Shown here piece after piece: positions 11,434 to 22,494 of a stretch of 64,000 bases of DNA. The notes beneath the pieces were generated by a model, which did no database searches, had not been told where the DNA came from, and was given only the letters and a program-made list of their open reading frames with translations. The position numbers and the translations under genes are program-made. This stretch comes from Pezicula radicicola. Its lineage: Eukaryota; Ascomycota; Leotiomycetes; Helotiales; Dermateaceae. Location of the stretch: the NCBI GenBank assembly GCA_003008705.1, contig PDUO01000029.1, positions 689,684 through 753,683 on the forward strand, in the 5' to 3' direction. Position 1 is the first letter of the stretch. The number at the start of each line of letters is the position of its first letter.

Positions 11434-11943
11434 GGAGGAGTCTTGAAGGGCCTTTACAGCTCATGTTTATGATCGCGATGATGCGAGGGAGCTTTGCCTT
11501 AAGGGGCTCTCTTTGAAGTTCTGTATGATTATGATTATTATTATGATTAATGTCATCCTGCAAGGTGTAATTTACTTTCTTAGTCGTCTGCTGTAAATAC
11601 ATTGAGCTATTCTTGACCTTTTCTCGTCAGCCTGGACTCGTATGTATGAATCCAGGAGACATTACAGAATCAGTCCCCAAATATCTTGCAATTTAAAAAG
11701 CATCACCACCGACACGCCCTACTAAGTTTAATATTGGAGACAAAAAAGGTTGTATGGCCCTTATTACGTCGAAGTCCAGGTCCGGTGTTGTTGGTAGCAG
11801 TACTAAAGTATCCATTTTAAGAAGAACACTCACAAAATTGGAAACCCAATCTCCAAACCCCTTCAATTACCAGCAAAGTAAAATATCAATATCTCATAGT
11901 ATTGAAAGCTTTTTATTCCTTGCAAGAAGCTCGCCTAGGCCAA
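11434..11943. other. Intergenic, no gene seen
   Basis: Holds the 3' region of the protease and the leader of the next gene. A possible upstream exon of the next gene cannot be excluded because its frame stays open to 11902. Confidence 0.4.
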
Positions 11944-12845
11944 ATGATCTTCAATATAGAATTCAGCTTTGCACCAATCGGAAGTCTCTCCGATTATTCT
12001 CCGATCGAAGAGTTCGACGACGTCCCCCACTCACCAGAATCCGAGGCTCAATCAGCAACGACAGAACAACATGAATCCAATTCCACCTGCCCTTCAACAC
12101 ATCCTTATCCTCTGCTAAACAATCCCTACTACGATCTATACGAAACCAAGATCCCATCTACTCCTGTAGATCTTGCTACGCAAACAATTGAGAGTATGGC
12201 TAGTGCACCACCCAATATCGATTTCGGTAATCCCGTCATCTTTTATGATTCGCATCCCGAGGAACAGGAGGGTTATCTTTATTCTTATTATTCGTCCTTG
12301 AAGGCTACCTTGGCTGTTGCTTGGACGGGTGATGTACCTAAGCCTTTACTGCCGGGTCACTTGCGCATTGTTTGGTGGACTGTAAGGCCTTCCCTTCCAC
12401 TCCTCTCCCCCAAAAAAGGGAAGCACAGGCCGGATAGGATGGGACAACCCAAGAAGCCAAAGAGCAAGCAAGCTAACGTATCTACCCATAGCGCGACGGA
12501 TCCAAAGGCCAAAAAGACTACGAACTCCACGAACACCGCCTCGTAAAAGATAACTTCCACTCTCTCCTCCGCCTCCCGGAAATCCGACGCTGTCTCGTAA
12601 CCGGCTTCTCGGGCCAGAATCCATATGCAATGGAGAGTGGCAATGCGAATATCTGGGAGAGTACCATGGATCGGAAGTTGAGGGAGGATCAACAGAGTGC
12701 GAAGTATTGGGCGAGTAAAGAAGCCCTGGGAAAGACTGACGAGAGGGGTGTTTTTGATGTGGACAGTGTTATTGAGAGTGTTGTCAAGAAGAATGAGGAG
12801 GCTGAGAAGGAGAGGTTGGCGCATATTCAGAGAGAGGATGTTTGA
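11944..12845 (+). CDS. Hypothetical protein, 263 residues, two exons
   Basis: I do not recognise this family. Two exons, 11944-12381 and 12492-12845, with a clean intron 12382-12491 (GTAAGG donor, CATAG acceptor). The second exon is coding beyond doubt: RDGSKGQKDYELHEHRLVKD, then SLLRLPEIRRCLVTGFSGQN, ending in a charged helix (VVKKNEEAEKERLAHIQRED). The first exon has an acidic, Ser/Pro-rich start and a conserved-looking part (FGNPVIFYDSHPEE, LAVAWTGDVPKPLLPGHLRI). There is no signal peptide or membrane segment, so it is probably intracellular. The ATG at 11944 is the first in frame; an exon further upstream is possible. Confidence 0.65.
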
Positions 12846-14143
12846 GGGTTTGAGTTGACGGTGTAGATGTAGGTGGGGCTTTCGATTTGTTTACTATCTG
12901 TATTGCATTGGAATTGGTGTTGCTGGTGCTGGGCGGCGTTTTATTATCGGATTTCTCGGTACATTTTCGCGGCGGTTGCCACGAAGGAAAGCTCATGCAA
13001 CATGGCAGTGGCTGTATAAAGGAGCATGTAGTCTGGAGGCTATCACAGCTGCAAGTTTACAAATGTATAGAAATGTATAATTCGCTCCCATTGTGTAGCA
13101 GTCTTTAGGGAGACTGCTACTGAACTTGTGTCATAAAATTTTGGTTTTTTGAGACAGAGACTGATTGTGTTGTGCTGTTGGGCACTCTAGAGAGAGGGTT
13201 TGGGATGTGAACAACAGAAGAAATGGCTTTCTTGCAAAGTTGTGATATCAAACTGTGAAAGCAGTATGGGATATAAGTTATCAGGCCCTTCTCTTTCCCC
13301 AATTCCCCAACTCTTATTATACCTATCTCAAAAAGCCTTCCGAGTTCACAAGATAAGATACTCAAAGAGATTAGTTCTTCTTTCCGAAGGCGACGCTAGA
13401 TAGGCGAAAGAAAAAAAGTATTGAAGCCCACCATGAATTTTGGAATCGGAATAATTATAAAGACTCTAAATTATTAAAAATATGGTCGGGTAGTGTAGTC
13501 AGATGGAGAGTTAAGCAAGATCATATGTGAGCTAGCTTCCGTCTCGTTAATTTAAGTAGTCTACACTTCTCCTATGTTGGAGAAATTCCCATGCATCTGC
13601 CTCACGTAGGTGGTTATATACTTAAATCGCCTCAATTTACAAAATGAAAGCGTGCTTTTTTTTCAGCTCTGGAGTGTCTCTTTATTCCCCTTGTGTCTCG
13701 CTACATGGAAACTAAGGTAAGGTAGCTAGCTAGTTCTGGCTCAGCCAGCCATTACAGCATAGCCATTTAGCCGATACCATATGTAACACATTGTCAAGCC
13801 ACAACATAAGGAAGAATGCAAGACTCAATTTTTTTATCTATGGAAAATATGGGTACTGTTTTAGGATAAATTGTGGGAGAATGACAAAAGAAACCCAACA
13901 CTTCCGCTACTGGCTATGCATAATTTGAAGGCTAGGTTTGCTTTTTAGCAAGTATGCCAGCAAAAGTATAAGACGAAGAACATCCCTTGGATGTTGCTTT
14001 CAATTGAGAGGGGGAAAAAGGGGTGTCCTAAATTTTCAAATTTTCATTTCGAGCTTTCGATAATCAGTAAAGCAACAAAATTAGCCCTCTATTCAACAAT
14101 AGCCATCACAACCACAAAAAACTCCCCCTCAAAAAACAACACA
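12846..14143. other. Intergenic, no gene seen
   Basis: 1.3 kb without a supported gene. Frames on both strands are short and lack motifs. The last 150 bp are an A-rich leader to the small secreted protein. Confidence 0.5.
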
Positions 14144-14437
14144 ATGTACTTGTACCCGACGAACCTCCTCCCCCTCATATCAACACTCCTCACCCTCTTC
14201 CCCCTTATAAAAGCAGAAGCTTGCGTAGCCGGCGGCCCAGCAACCCTAGTCACCGCAGCCGAAGCATGTTGTTCCTCAGTATCCGGCACCTGGTATCAAT
14301 TCTACGCCGTACAAGCGATTTGTGTTTTCGATTCGGATATGTTGGATACTTATGAGGGATGTGTTGTAGTTGCTGGGAACGGAAGGTTGGATACTAGGTG
14401 TATTCCTGGGACTGGGGGGTTGGGTGGTGGAAGTTAG
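14144..14437 (+). CDS. Small secreted cysteine-rich protein
   Basis: A single-exon frame of 97 residues starting at the ATG at 14144, preceded by an A/C-rich leader (AACAACACAATG). The first ~25 residues (MYLYPTNLLPLISTLLTLFP...) are a hydrophobic signal peptide ending near KAEA. The mature part of ~70 residues has six cysteines in the pattern C-CC-C-C-C (ACVAGG, EACCSS, AICVF, EGCVV, TRCIPG), enough for three disulfides, and a Gly-rich end. Size, secretion signal and even cysteine number match fungal effector-like or antimicrobial-like small secreted proteins. I cannot name a family. Upstream in-frame codons exist but the leader argues for 14144. Confidence 0.7.
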   Translation: MYLYPTNLLPLISTLLTLFPLIKAEACVAGGPATLVTAAEACCSSVSGTWYQFYAVQAICVFDSDMLDTYEGCVVVAGNGRLDTRCIPGTGGLGGGS

Positions 14438-15377
14438 GTTATTAGGTTTGTGGTGCGGAAGAGGGATAACGGAGTATTCTTTTTCGGGAAATTTTCAAAG
14501 GGCTGAGGGCTCGCGGGAAAATTCAAAAGTTACGGATTCAATGAGCGTGGAGGTTGAAATGATTATTTTGTTGCTTAAGGATTCTTGGCTGTCTTTTGGG
14601 TTTAAATTGTTGGAATTGATGTAAAGAGATATAGTAGCACAGCTGTAAATATTACCTTTTTAACAAATTGAGTTAAGCTTATATTATTATTGGAAATAAG
14701 GGTTTGATTATAAGCATCTCTTCTGTGTAATTTGATATTGGTTGGCATTCTAAGTCTGAGGGTGTGAAGTGTGATTGCACTGGGGAAAGGAAACAATAAC
14801 ACAAAAGCATAAGAAGCATGATCAAATCTTCTTTTTTTTTGTTCTGAAAAATGGCATTGAAGCTTATACTGATTAAAAATAAACTTCGCACGTGGTAGAA
14901 CACTAAAGTGGGTGGGAACTGTCTTTGTTAGTGGCGGACAAACTTAATAAGCACAAAGAAGACAATGCTATTGTTCGTCTTAGTTAAAATTTATTTTTCG
15001 GGTTATCTGCGAGGCTTTGTTTCATGTGATTTCATAGTTGCCCTTTGTATAATATCTTCTATTCTCCTTTTTGATAACTTTGTCTTCTTCGTCAGGAAGC
15101 ACACCTTGTAGTGTACATTGTTGGTATAGTGCTTTGTTAGTTAGCTGAATGACAACAACCATTAATTTTAATTAATAAATCCTCAATCGAACAACTCAGT
15201 AGCCCTTCACTAGAACACATCTGACTTCTTCCGCTTCTTCAAAAACTCCTCAGATACTTATTCACGGCAAACTTGGTCTTGAATAATTGGAAGTGATTTG
15301 AAGCAGTTGGGAAAAACTCAGGTGAATCCTCTGACCCGAATATAAAACACTCTCAACCATAAGAAAACTCGACTACA
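14438..15377. other. Intergenic, no gene seen
   Basis: AT-leaning spacer. No protein-like frame; the last 100 bp are the promoter/leader of the mucin-like gene. Confidence 0.5.
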
Positions 15378-16858
15378 ATGTCAAGTACCAACCCTTCCCG
15401 CTTCTCAGCGATAAAAGCAGCATCTAACCTATCACAGACTTCGTCGGACGAAGTAGCACCAGCACCAGCATATTTACCACCTGAGGAATACGAGATGGAT
15501 AACATGGCTGGTCCATCTCAGCCACGCCAGCCATCGCTAACACAGAGACAGCGTCATCCATCACAGATGCTCGATCCAGAGCTGGCATCGGCGTTTGGCC
15601 TCCCACATCCTGACAACTTCGAGAACTCGCCACGGGTAGAGCAGCAAGCTAAAGGGCCAGACAATCATGGGAAGGAACTGCCTATGAGCTTCTACAAACC
15701 CCGAAAGGAGCTGAGCAAGAGGCACTGGTGGCTGCTCATCGCAGTTCTCGTACTGCTAATCATCGCCGTCCCACTCATAGTCTTCTTCATCGTCAAGAAT
15801 GCTCACAAAAATAGCAATCTGACAATCCCGATTCCACAAAACGTCACCACCACAAGCAGTACCACAAGCTTCGTGACAAAATCCATCGAAACAACCAAAC
15901 TCCAGCCCACAACACTCAGAACAACGTTCAGCACAACCATGGTAGAAAACACAACTCTGATCTCACTCACAACAGCAACTCAAACCACAGTGAGCGTCAC
16001 AACCATCACAGAGATCCAGAGTTATCCAACCTTCCTATTAGTAACCCAGAGTATCCCCTACTTCATAACCGAAATCTCAACACTCTTACTAACATCTATC
16101 CTAACCTCATCACTACCAATCTCAATCCCTCCAATCACAGAACTAAGCACCATAACCTCAATAATCTCCTTCCCCTTCCTAATCACACAAGTAGAATCCA
16201 CAACAATCACATCCCTTCTCACAGGTTCAATAATCACACAAATAATAACTACATCGGGACCAGGAACAACACAAACCGAAACACAGACAGAAACCGAGAC
16301 AGAAATACAATCCACAACTCTAATTCTCTCAGGAACAGCATCACCAGCAGTCATAACACTAACACAATCAGCATCAACAGTCACGCAGACAACAACTTCA
16401 ACAACCACTGAATCTGCACTCATGCAACCCACAATGGCAGCAAGTTGCTACGGGTTAATGAATTCTATCTGTGCTAATAACACAGCGGTTCCTTCAGACT
16501 GGAGTGGCCCGTTTCAAGGTTGTCAATACATTCTGCAGTACTTCTACTGTAATTTACTGGAGCAAATTGAGCAGTCGGACGAGTTAATTATCCCGTAAGT
16601 ATTATCAGTTCTACTTGACTTAAAAGCTCACAAGAGAAGTTTTATATTTATATAAACTTTACTTTAGTAAGCTAGGTTGAATTTACTTCCCCTTAACTCC
16701 CCTATATCTAGAATAAACATGCTAACTCTGGTTTTCTAATTAGTGGTGGGTTACCCGGTTTGGTGTGCAAAAATCTCAAGGGTTTCTGTCAAGAGATCTC
16801 TGGTGGTTCTTCAGCAAGCACGACTGTCAGCGCCCCGATAAGCACAAGCTCTAAGTGA
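15378..16858 (+). CDS. Mucin-like single-pass membrane protein with C-terminal Cys module
   Basis: Two exons, 15378-16594 and 16744-16858, intron 16595-16743 (GTAAGT donor); 443 residues. Residues 1-115 are hydrophilic and Pro/Gln-rich without a signal peptide. One membrane helix lies at about 117-139 (WWLLIAVLVLLIIAVPLIVF). About 200 residues of Thr/Ser-rich, beta-prone sequence follow (many TTTS, TTLIS, TITEIQ runs), probably heavily O-glycosylated outside the cell. A cysteine module ends the protein (SCYGLMNSICANN, GCQYILQYFYCNL, LVCKNLKGFCQEI), partly encoded by exon 2. The layout resembles fungal surface sensors or wall-anchored proteins, with the C-terminus outside. No family name can be given; a sensor role is inference. 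Confidence 0.78.
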
Positions 16859-17357
16859 AAGCGAAGGATCGAATACGAAATAAAGAGAACAAAGAACAGA
16901 AAAATAAAGCAACGGAGTGGAACCTGCTGGCTAGGTTCTTTGTGACGGTATGTAAGATTAATGAACGACGTACTTAGAAGCTCGGTAAACTTAAGCGAGG
17001 AAGAACGTAGAATAGGGGTAATAAATGAAAGTGTGATTTCTTCAAAATTAATTCCATGTGCCTATGTGAAAGTAATTATTTTTTCATTATTGAATTTTTG
17101 AATAGAATGAGTTGGACTGTGTAAATCTTTGATTTCTGGTTTAGACTTAGAATTTTATTAGGTGTGCTTTTTAGGGAGGACGATGTCACACATTAAATAC
17201 CTTATAGCTAATAACGAAGTACTGTTGCAAAGAAGCGAGGCCGCTAATTCGACTAAACGAAATTTAATAGATTTTATAGAAGATATAATTCACGTTCCTA
17301 TAGTAGTTCTAAAAAAAATCAACATTCTAACTGCCTCCATATACAGAGTTTATAAAA
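16859..17357. other. Intergenic, no gene seen
   Basis: AT-rich spacer between two convergent genes; contains only 3' regions. Confidence 0.5.
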
Positions 17358-19767
17358 TCATGTCAAGCTTAGCATTCTCCCATAAGCATTATCATATTCA
17401 TCAAAAGAAGAGTACCGATGCATTACCAAATTATTCCCAACACATTCCCAATCACAAATAAAAAAGTCTCTTCCAAATACAAGCTCGATAATTCCATCTT
17501 CATGCCAACTTCCAGGCGTTGATTTTTCCCTAAAGACACGTTGTGCTTCATCGATCGTCATCTGAGTACTACTAGTGCACATAAATAAGTATGTATTAAG
17601 CTGCCAATCCAACCTACTCGTCCCTATTACAAGCCCTCCAGTAGCAAGCGTTTGCAAAAATTGCTCACGGTTTTCGGCTAGGCTCGTAAATTCAAGGGTT
17701 CCGTTTAGAAGTGCTGGGATTCCTTCGTTCCTCGTCGAGGAGACTTTCAATATGCTTTGATGTCCAGCCAACCTGTATTAAAGATTCTTGCCAGAGATCA
17801 AGAGTATTTGTAAATTTGGCGTACTGAGTGACTGTCATGTTCAAGTTACTTTGGAATATTTGGTTGTAGGGACAACTTGTCAAACTCCGGGGATCAAATC
17901 CAGTATTGAGTAACAGAGCCAACCTATTCCTACAACCGGCGCGTAGTTCCGTCTGTCTATGAGATTTATGATAGAGATAGAGTAAAGAGTGGAGTCCATT
18001 TGGTGCATTCCATCCTGGAAGATTAAGTGCCTCGTACTCTTTCCCTTCCGTTAGAAGAGTTGCCAGTAAGACAGCATTTTCATCCTCAACAATCTGACGA
18101 TCATTCTCGAATATACTAAAACGCCCAGAATATTCGTTCTGCCAAGGTCCTAACTCCACAGGCCATTGACTCTGCTGTACCATCGTTTGTGCAATGGGAT
18201 TATCTTGGAACCCGAGAGTTATACATAGCCCAGTACTCCAATTTGACAGTGGGTCATCTGAACTGTTTTGGAGAACTAAACGTGTAGCTTCCGCAATAGC
18301 TTGTTGACATTCCGGTTCTCTATTCATCATCACCCGTTCAACCCACGGAAAGTTTTTAGGACCAGGTTTATGAGACAAAGATGTAGGCATACCACCACAA
18401 TTTGCTAGGTATTTCAGTAATCCTAATCCATCTCTTGCTGATTTTTTGCAACAGCTATGGCAGAGCTGGTAGAATGTGTGATCAAAAACAGAATTGCCGC
18501 TTGTATCTTGATCAAAGGGGGAAGCATGTCCAGAAGCAAACATGTTACGGACTGTTTCGATGTCGGAGACTTTACAGGCTTGGAATATTGGTGCGTGCGT
18601 TTCGACTATATGATAAGTGCTGAGTCGAAAGTCTAAACTAGGCGTGTATGCTCTGCTCGAGTGGCCGACAAGGGTTTTGAAGCCGCGTCTCCAAAGACCA
18701 AGGTTAATCAGTATGTCAATGGTTGTGATGGAGTGATAAGCATGGTCGGCACCTTTGAGACTTTGGTTATTTTCTTCCTCTGTCTCTTTATCCTGTTCGA
18801 CTACCGATGTGTTCACCAGTGCTGTAACAATAGGATTCTGAGACAAAACCTTTGAACTAGTCCGATAACTTGGCCGGGACAGTGCTGCATCAAACTTTCG
18901 ACAAGGCGTGTTTCGTTCGGCGGCTTCGATATTTAAACATTGGACAGACTTTCTTTGCACTTGTCTTGTGTAGGCATGAATGAATTCATCCTTGTGTTTC
19001 GCAAGTGCATTCTCCACCGTTCTTTCAAACGAAGCTACCATCTCTGGTACCTTACTTTGTTGCTGTAGCTCTTCACGCCACCGTATAATATTTGCGTTAA
19101 GTAAATTGACATTCGTATTCGTACTCTCTGTTTGTTCGCAGATGCCTCTGACATTTTTATCGACATCCTTAAGGACAGATGCTGAGTTTTGCGATGTGTG
19201 TAGCGTCGAGTATTGGGACTGTGTCATACCCTCGAGCTTTTCTTGTTGACATTGACTCGAATAGCTGAATTTCTCACTTAGTCAGAACATCAAATGTAAC
19301 AATCAAGCAAAGAGGCAAGTAGCTCACAGTAATATGTTGGATTGCACAACAACTAATTGCATCTTTGCACGAGACAATTTGTCAACCAGAGCTTGAATAC
19401 CACGCTTACCAAGCATGACTTTAAGGCGATGCCATCCTCGTGCGACCTTGTCATTAGTCCTTGTTTGAAATGTATTGCTTGCATCTTCAATGCTTTTTCT
19501 CAACTCTTGCACTGCATCATAGCATTGCTGTAAGGCTTGCGCTAGATGAAAATCCACATCCTCAGGAACGACCTTGTTCCCAACAATATCGGTGAGTTTC
19601 GCCGAATCCTCGATAGCATCAAGCTCTTGAATCAAAGCTTGAATATCCTTTGGGGCGCTTTTGAAATCTCCTACTAACTCCTTCACGTTTTGACAACCTT
19701 TGATGATTTGTCCAGCAAGGCCGGCAACGGCGATGATACTCGCCACAAACCCAACGGCCTCGGCCAT
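17358..19767 (-). CDS. NLR-related protein with HeLo-like/STAND N-terminal domain, likely frameshifted
   Basis: Minus-strand gene. Exon 1, 19328-19767, encodes MAEAVGFVASIIAVAGLAGQ, then IIKGCQNVKELVGDF and a helical bundle, the signature of the fungal N-terminal domain found before NACHT/STAND and ankyrin regions. Intron 19265-19327 joins it to a 500-residue exon (to 17692) with an ankyrin-like end (MTVTQYAKFTNTLDLWQESL, then IQVGWTSKHIES). There is no P-loop NTPase, so it is not a complete NLR. The frame stops after DEERRNPSTSKRNP, but another frame continues with GIPALLNGTLEFTSL to a stop at 17358. An indel near 17720 explains this best. A 52-bp intron (17776-17827, GTACGC donor, TACAG acceptor) would also restore the frame but would delete the ankyrin-like residues. 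Likely roles are non-self recognition or signalling, by analogy only. Confidence 0.7.
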
Positions 19768-20474
19768 TAGGTAGTTACCACCAGGAAATTAATTTTTGAA
19801 CAAGTTCTCGTAAATATACTTTAAACTCAAGTGGATAGTGCAGAGTTTTTTGAATGGTGTATCAGGTGGATGGAAGAATTTGGGATGCCTTCTCTATGTA
19901 AGCGCTCAGTGATAGCGTGAGAGTCGAGACAAGGCTGAGTGAATTAGGCGCCAACCACAAATGTTGTACATGATTGAATATACGCTTATTTGTGGTATAT
20001 TTGAGCATGGGAAAGACGGTTGTATATTTATAGAAACTTGTAAAATCCCTACCGCTATAGAACTTAATAAGTAGAGGTACATACGAAGCAATGCCTGGGA
20101 TTTACTCCATACCTTAAAAGTGTTCCAGTTTCTCAATAACCGTGAGGCACATATCCCATCTATTTTGATGCCATCTGAGCTCAGATTTTGTCATTCGCCA
20201 TTTAACCAATTCTTCTCCAGATGAACTCGTTGGCGATAATTTCCGCATCGAGAGGTTATGCCGTATACCGACAAGGATTTCCCTATAGAGTCGTAATACC
20301 CAATGCCAAACGCCATCTTAGCATATCAACACGTCGCCAAAGGATGGTAATGCACATCCAGGCCTCTAATTACAACCCCAAACCCTAACGCCATATTCGC
20401 CGTTCCCTAGAACCCGTAGAAGGCACCGAGCAGCCCACACTCTTTAATATATCCGAGCTCCTTTCTCACCCATT
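19768..20474. other. Intergenic, no gene seen
   Basis: Spacer holding the promoter of the NLR-like gene and the 3' end of the CENP-X gene. No protein-like frame. Confidence 0.5.
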
Positions 20475-21132
20475 TCAAAAATCAAGCAAAAGCTGCGGCG
20501 CCAACTTCTCCAAATCCTCAACCTACACACACAATCAGTCCTTATTCCCACCAACTTCCTACTCCCTTCTCTTCCCAACAATCATGCCTTCGCACCGTAA
20601 AACGAAAGAAAAAACTCACCTCACAAAACCCATTATCAGCAACGCCCTCCGCACCCTCCGCCTTCGCCCAAACAACCCTCGCCAAACTTTCCCTCACAAA
20701 AACATCTACATACCGCCCAATAGCCGCATTAGCATCCTTACTAATCCTAGTCCCATCCTTCGTGAAGAACTCATGTAACAACTTCGTCAACAAATCCGGC
20801 GGTATAGTCGCTTTCTCTTCATCTTCTTCCTCTTCCACATCCTCAACTACCTCATCTTCATCTTCGACTTCTGGTTCGAGTTCGGCATCGGAGGAAAGTG
20901 CTACTGGTTCAGAAAAAGGATCTTCATCGTCGTCGCTATTTTGAGATTGGATGAATGGAGAGGCTTTTGAGGCCTTTCCTTTGGGTTTCGAGGTAGAGGG
21001 AGTGGATTTATTGGGAGCGGCTTTTCGTGTTGTTGTGGATTTTGATTTCGCTCCTGTCTTTGCGGGTTTAGAGGTTGTGGTTTTCTTGATAGCGCCGCTT
21101 GGACGAGGGGGTTTGAAGGCTTTGGGTGGCAT
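20475..21132 (-). CDS. mhf2: CENP-X/MHF2-like histone-fold protein
   Basis: Minus strand, two exons, 20620-21132 and 20475-20522, intron 20523-20619 (GTGAGT donor, TGTAG acceptor); 186 residues. The C-terminal ~85 residues carry the CENP-X histone fold: IPPDLLTKLLHEFF, GTRISKDANAAIGRYVDVFV, RESLARVVWAKAEG, then, after the intron, VEDLEKLAPQLLLDF. The final helix exists only when the intron is removed. The first ~100 residues are disordered, Lys/Ser/Thr/Pro-rich, followed by a run of acidic residues (VEDEDEVVEDVEEEEDEE). CENP-X pairs with CENP-S (MHF1) in the constitutive centromere network and in the Fanconi-type FANCM/Mph1 fork-repair complex. The yeast protein is only ~80 residues, so the extension is a filamentous-fungal feature. 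Confidence 0.9.
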
Positions 21133-22494
21133 TTTTTGGTGGTGGTTGTGTATGAGGAGATTCTGTGGAGATGTGCTGGAGGAAAGAGAGACGCGCCTTG
21201 CCTTGAGGACGCGATTTTGGAGACGGAACGCTCCGCGTGCACGTGAGCGTGATATTTTTGATTCAACTTTATGCCTTAGGCTCTAAATTAATACTTGTTC
21301 GTAAGCGACGAGATGATCTGATAAGATTAGTGCTGACGGCAGGCACAACAGGAGGTCGTGGGGTGAGTGAGGGACGAGAACTAGCTATTCCGGAGGTGTA
21401 CATACTCTAGGGGCACATCCGGAAATCTATGGAGTAAGGGTACACGAATACTCTACGTTCATAAAGGATTGGTTATACTAAGTCCTGTATTTATTCCAGA
21501 AGAGATAATTTAAAAAGGCATTAGCTATACTTTTGTACAACAAGACATCTTGTAATATTTGATTGAAGAATTTGTTCTACTACTATGCTTCTAAACTCGA
21601 GTAATTTTGTATAGGGTATATCACAATCTTGCGTTAAGGTTTAATAGGTAATTCATTGTCATAAATACGCTAATCTGCTATGGAGACGCAAGAACTTAGC
21701 TAGGAGATAGGTCTGTAATAGGTGGGCAAGCTGTCTTTTTGTTGTTTCAAGGGGATTAAGTCAATGACTTGAGGGGCATATTCAGCAGACACAAGGTAAG
21801 CATGGCGGCAAACTTCGGGAGAGGACCCCCATGGAGCAATCCACAGTAAGCATCGAGCAAGCTTTCGCAAGCAAGATCTGTGGGACTTGGCCATGAACTC
21901 TCATGGAGCAATTAACAGAACCAAGCAAGCTTTCGCAGGCAGGGCTGTGAATTGGCCATTGATGGACGAAAATCGTCGTTGATTGACCATCTAATCTGTC
22001 TAGGACGAGACAAGGCCTCGCACCATGTTGGCCACAACTGAATACCCGTCCAGATTATGCCACTGCTGAATATACACAAATTCCTCATCCCATTCTGATA
22101 TGCTCGTATTGTTCGGAAAGAAGGCGAAGACATTGATTCGGTTAGTATTATTCTATTTACCTGTTACTTTAGATAACGTAAAAGAAATCGAGTGCGCAAA
22201 TTAAATAAGAAAGCTAAACTTAAGTATCTGCTAGAAGTACCTAGGAAGTGTTTAAAAAAGAAAAGCTGGAGGAATTTATATAGTAGACTCGCAAAAGGTA
22301 TATTCCGAGGCATATGACTAGGTAAATTACGACCCTCTTAGTCTAATTCGGATCAAAAAATTGTCCGAAGGACAGCGGGAGAAAATCTGATTTTGTACTG
22401 GACTCGCTTAGGTAATGTTCGTTCCCTGCAATACTTCGTATATCCTCCTCTTGCCACCCTGCTTCTCTTCTTCTCACCTCTTTCCGCCGACAAC
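21133..22494. other. Intergenic with an imperfect tandem duplication
   Basis: Apart from the duplication at 21830-21961 and the promoter of the CENP-X gene at its left edge, nothing is supported. Confidence 0.5.
21830..21961. repeat. Imperfect ~60-bp tandem duplication
   Basis: Two copies, 21830-21894 and 21902-21960, share CATGGAGCAAT, then CAAGCAAGCTTTCGCA-like and GCTGTG/TTGGCCAT blocks. On the minus strand both read as similar peptides, one starting MAKSHRSCLRKLA and the other MANSQPCLRKLA, which may mean a decayed duplicated coding piece or just repeat DNA. Confidence 0.6.

Noticed and set aside
16058..16432. Val/Ser-rich open frame antisense to the mucin-like gene
   Set aside because: Shadow of ACA/ACC-rich Thr codons; no independent evidence.
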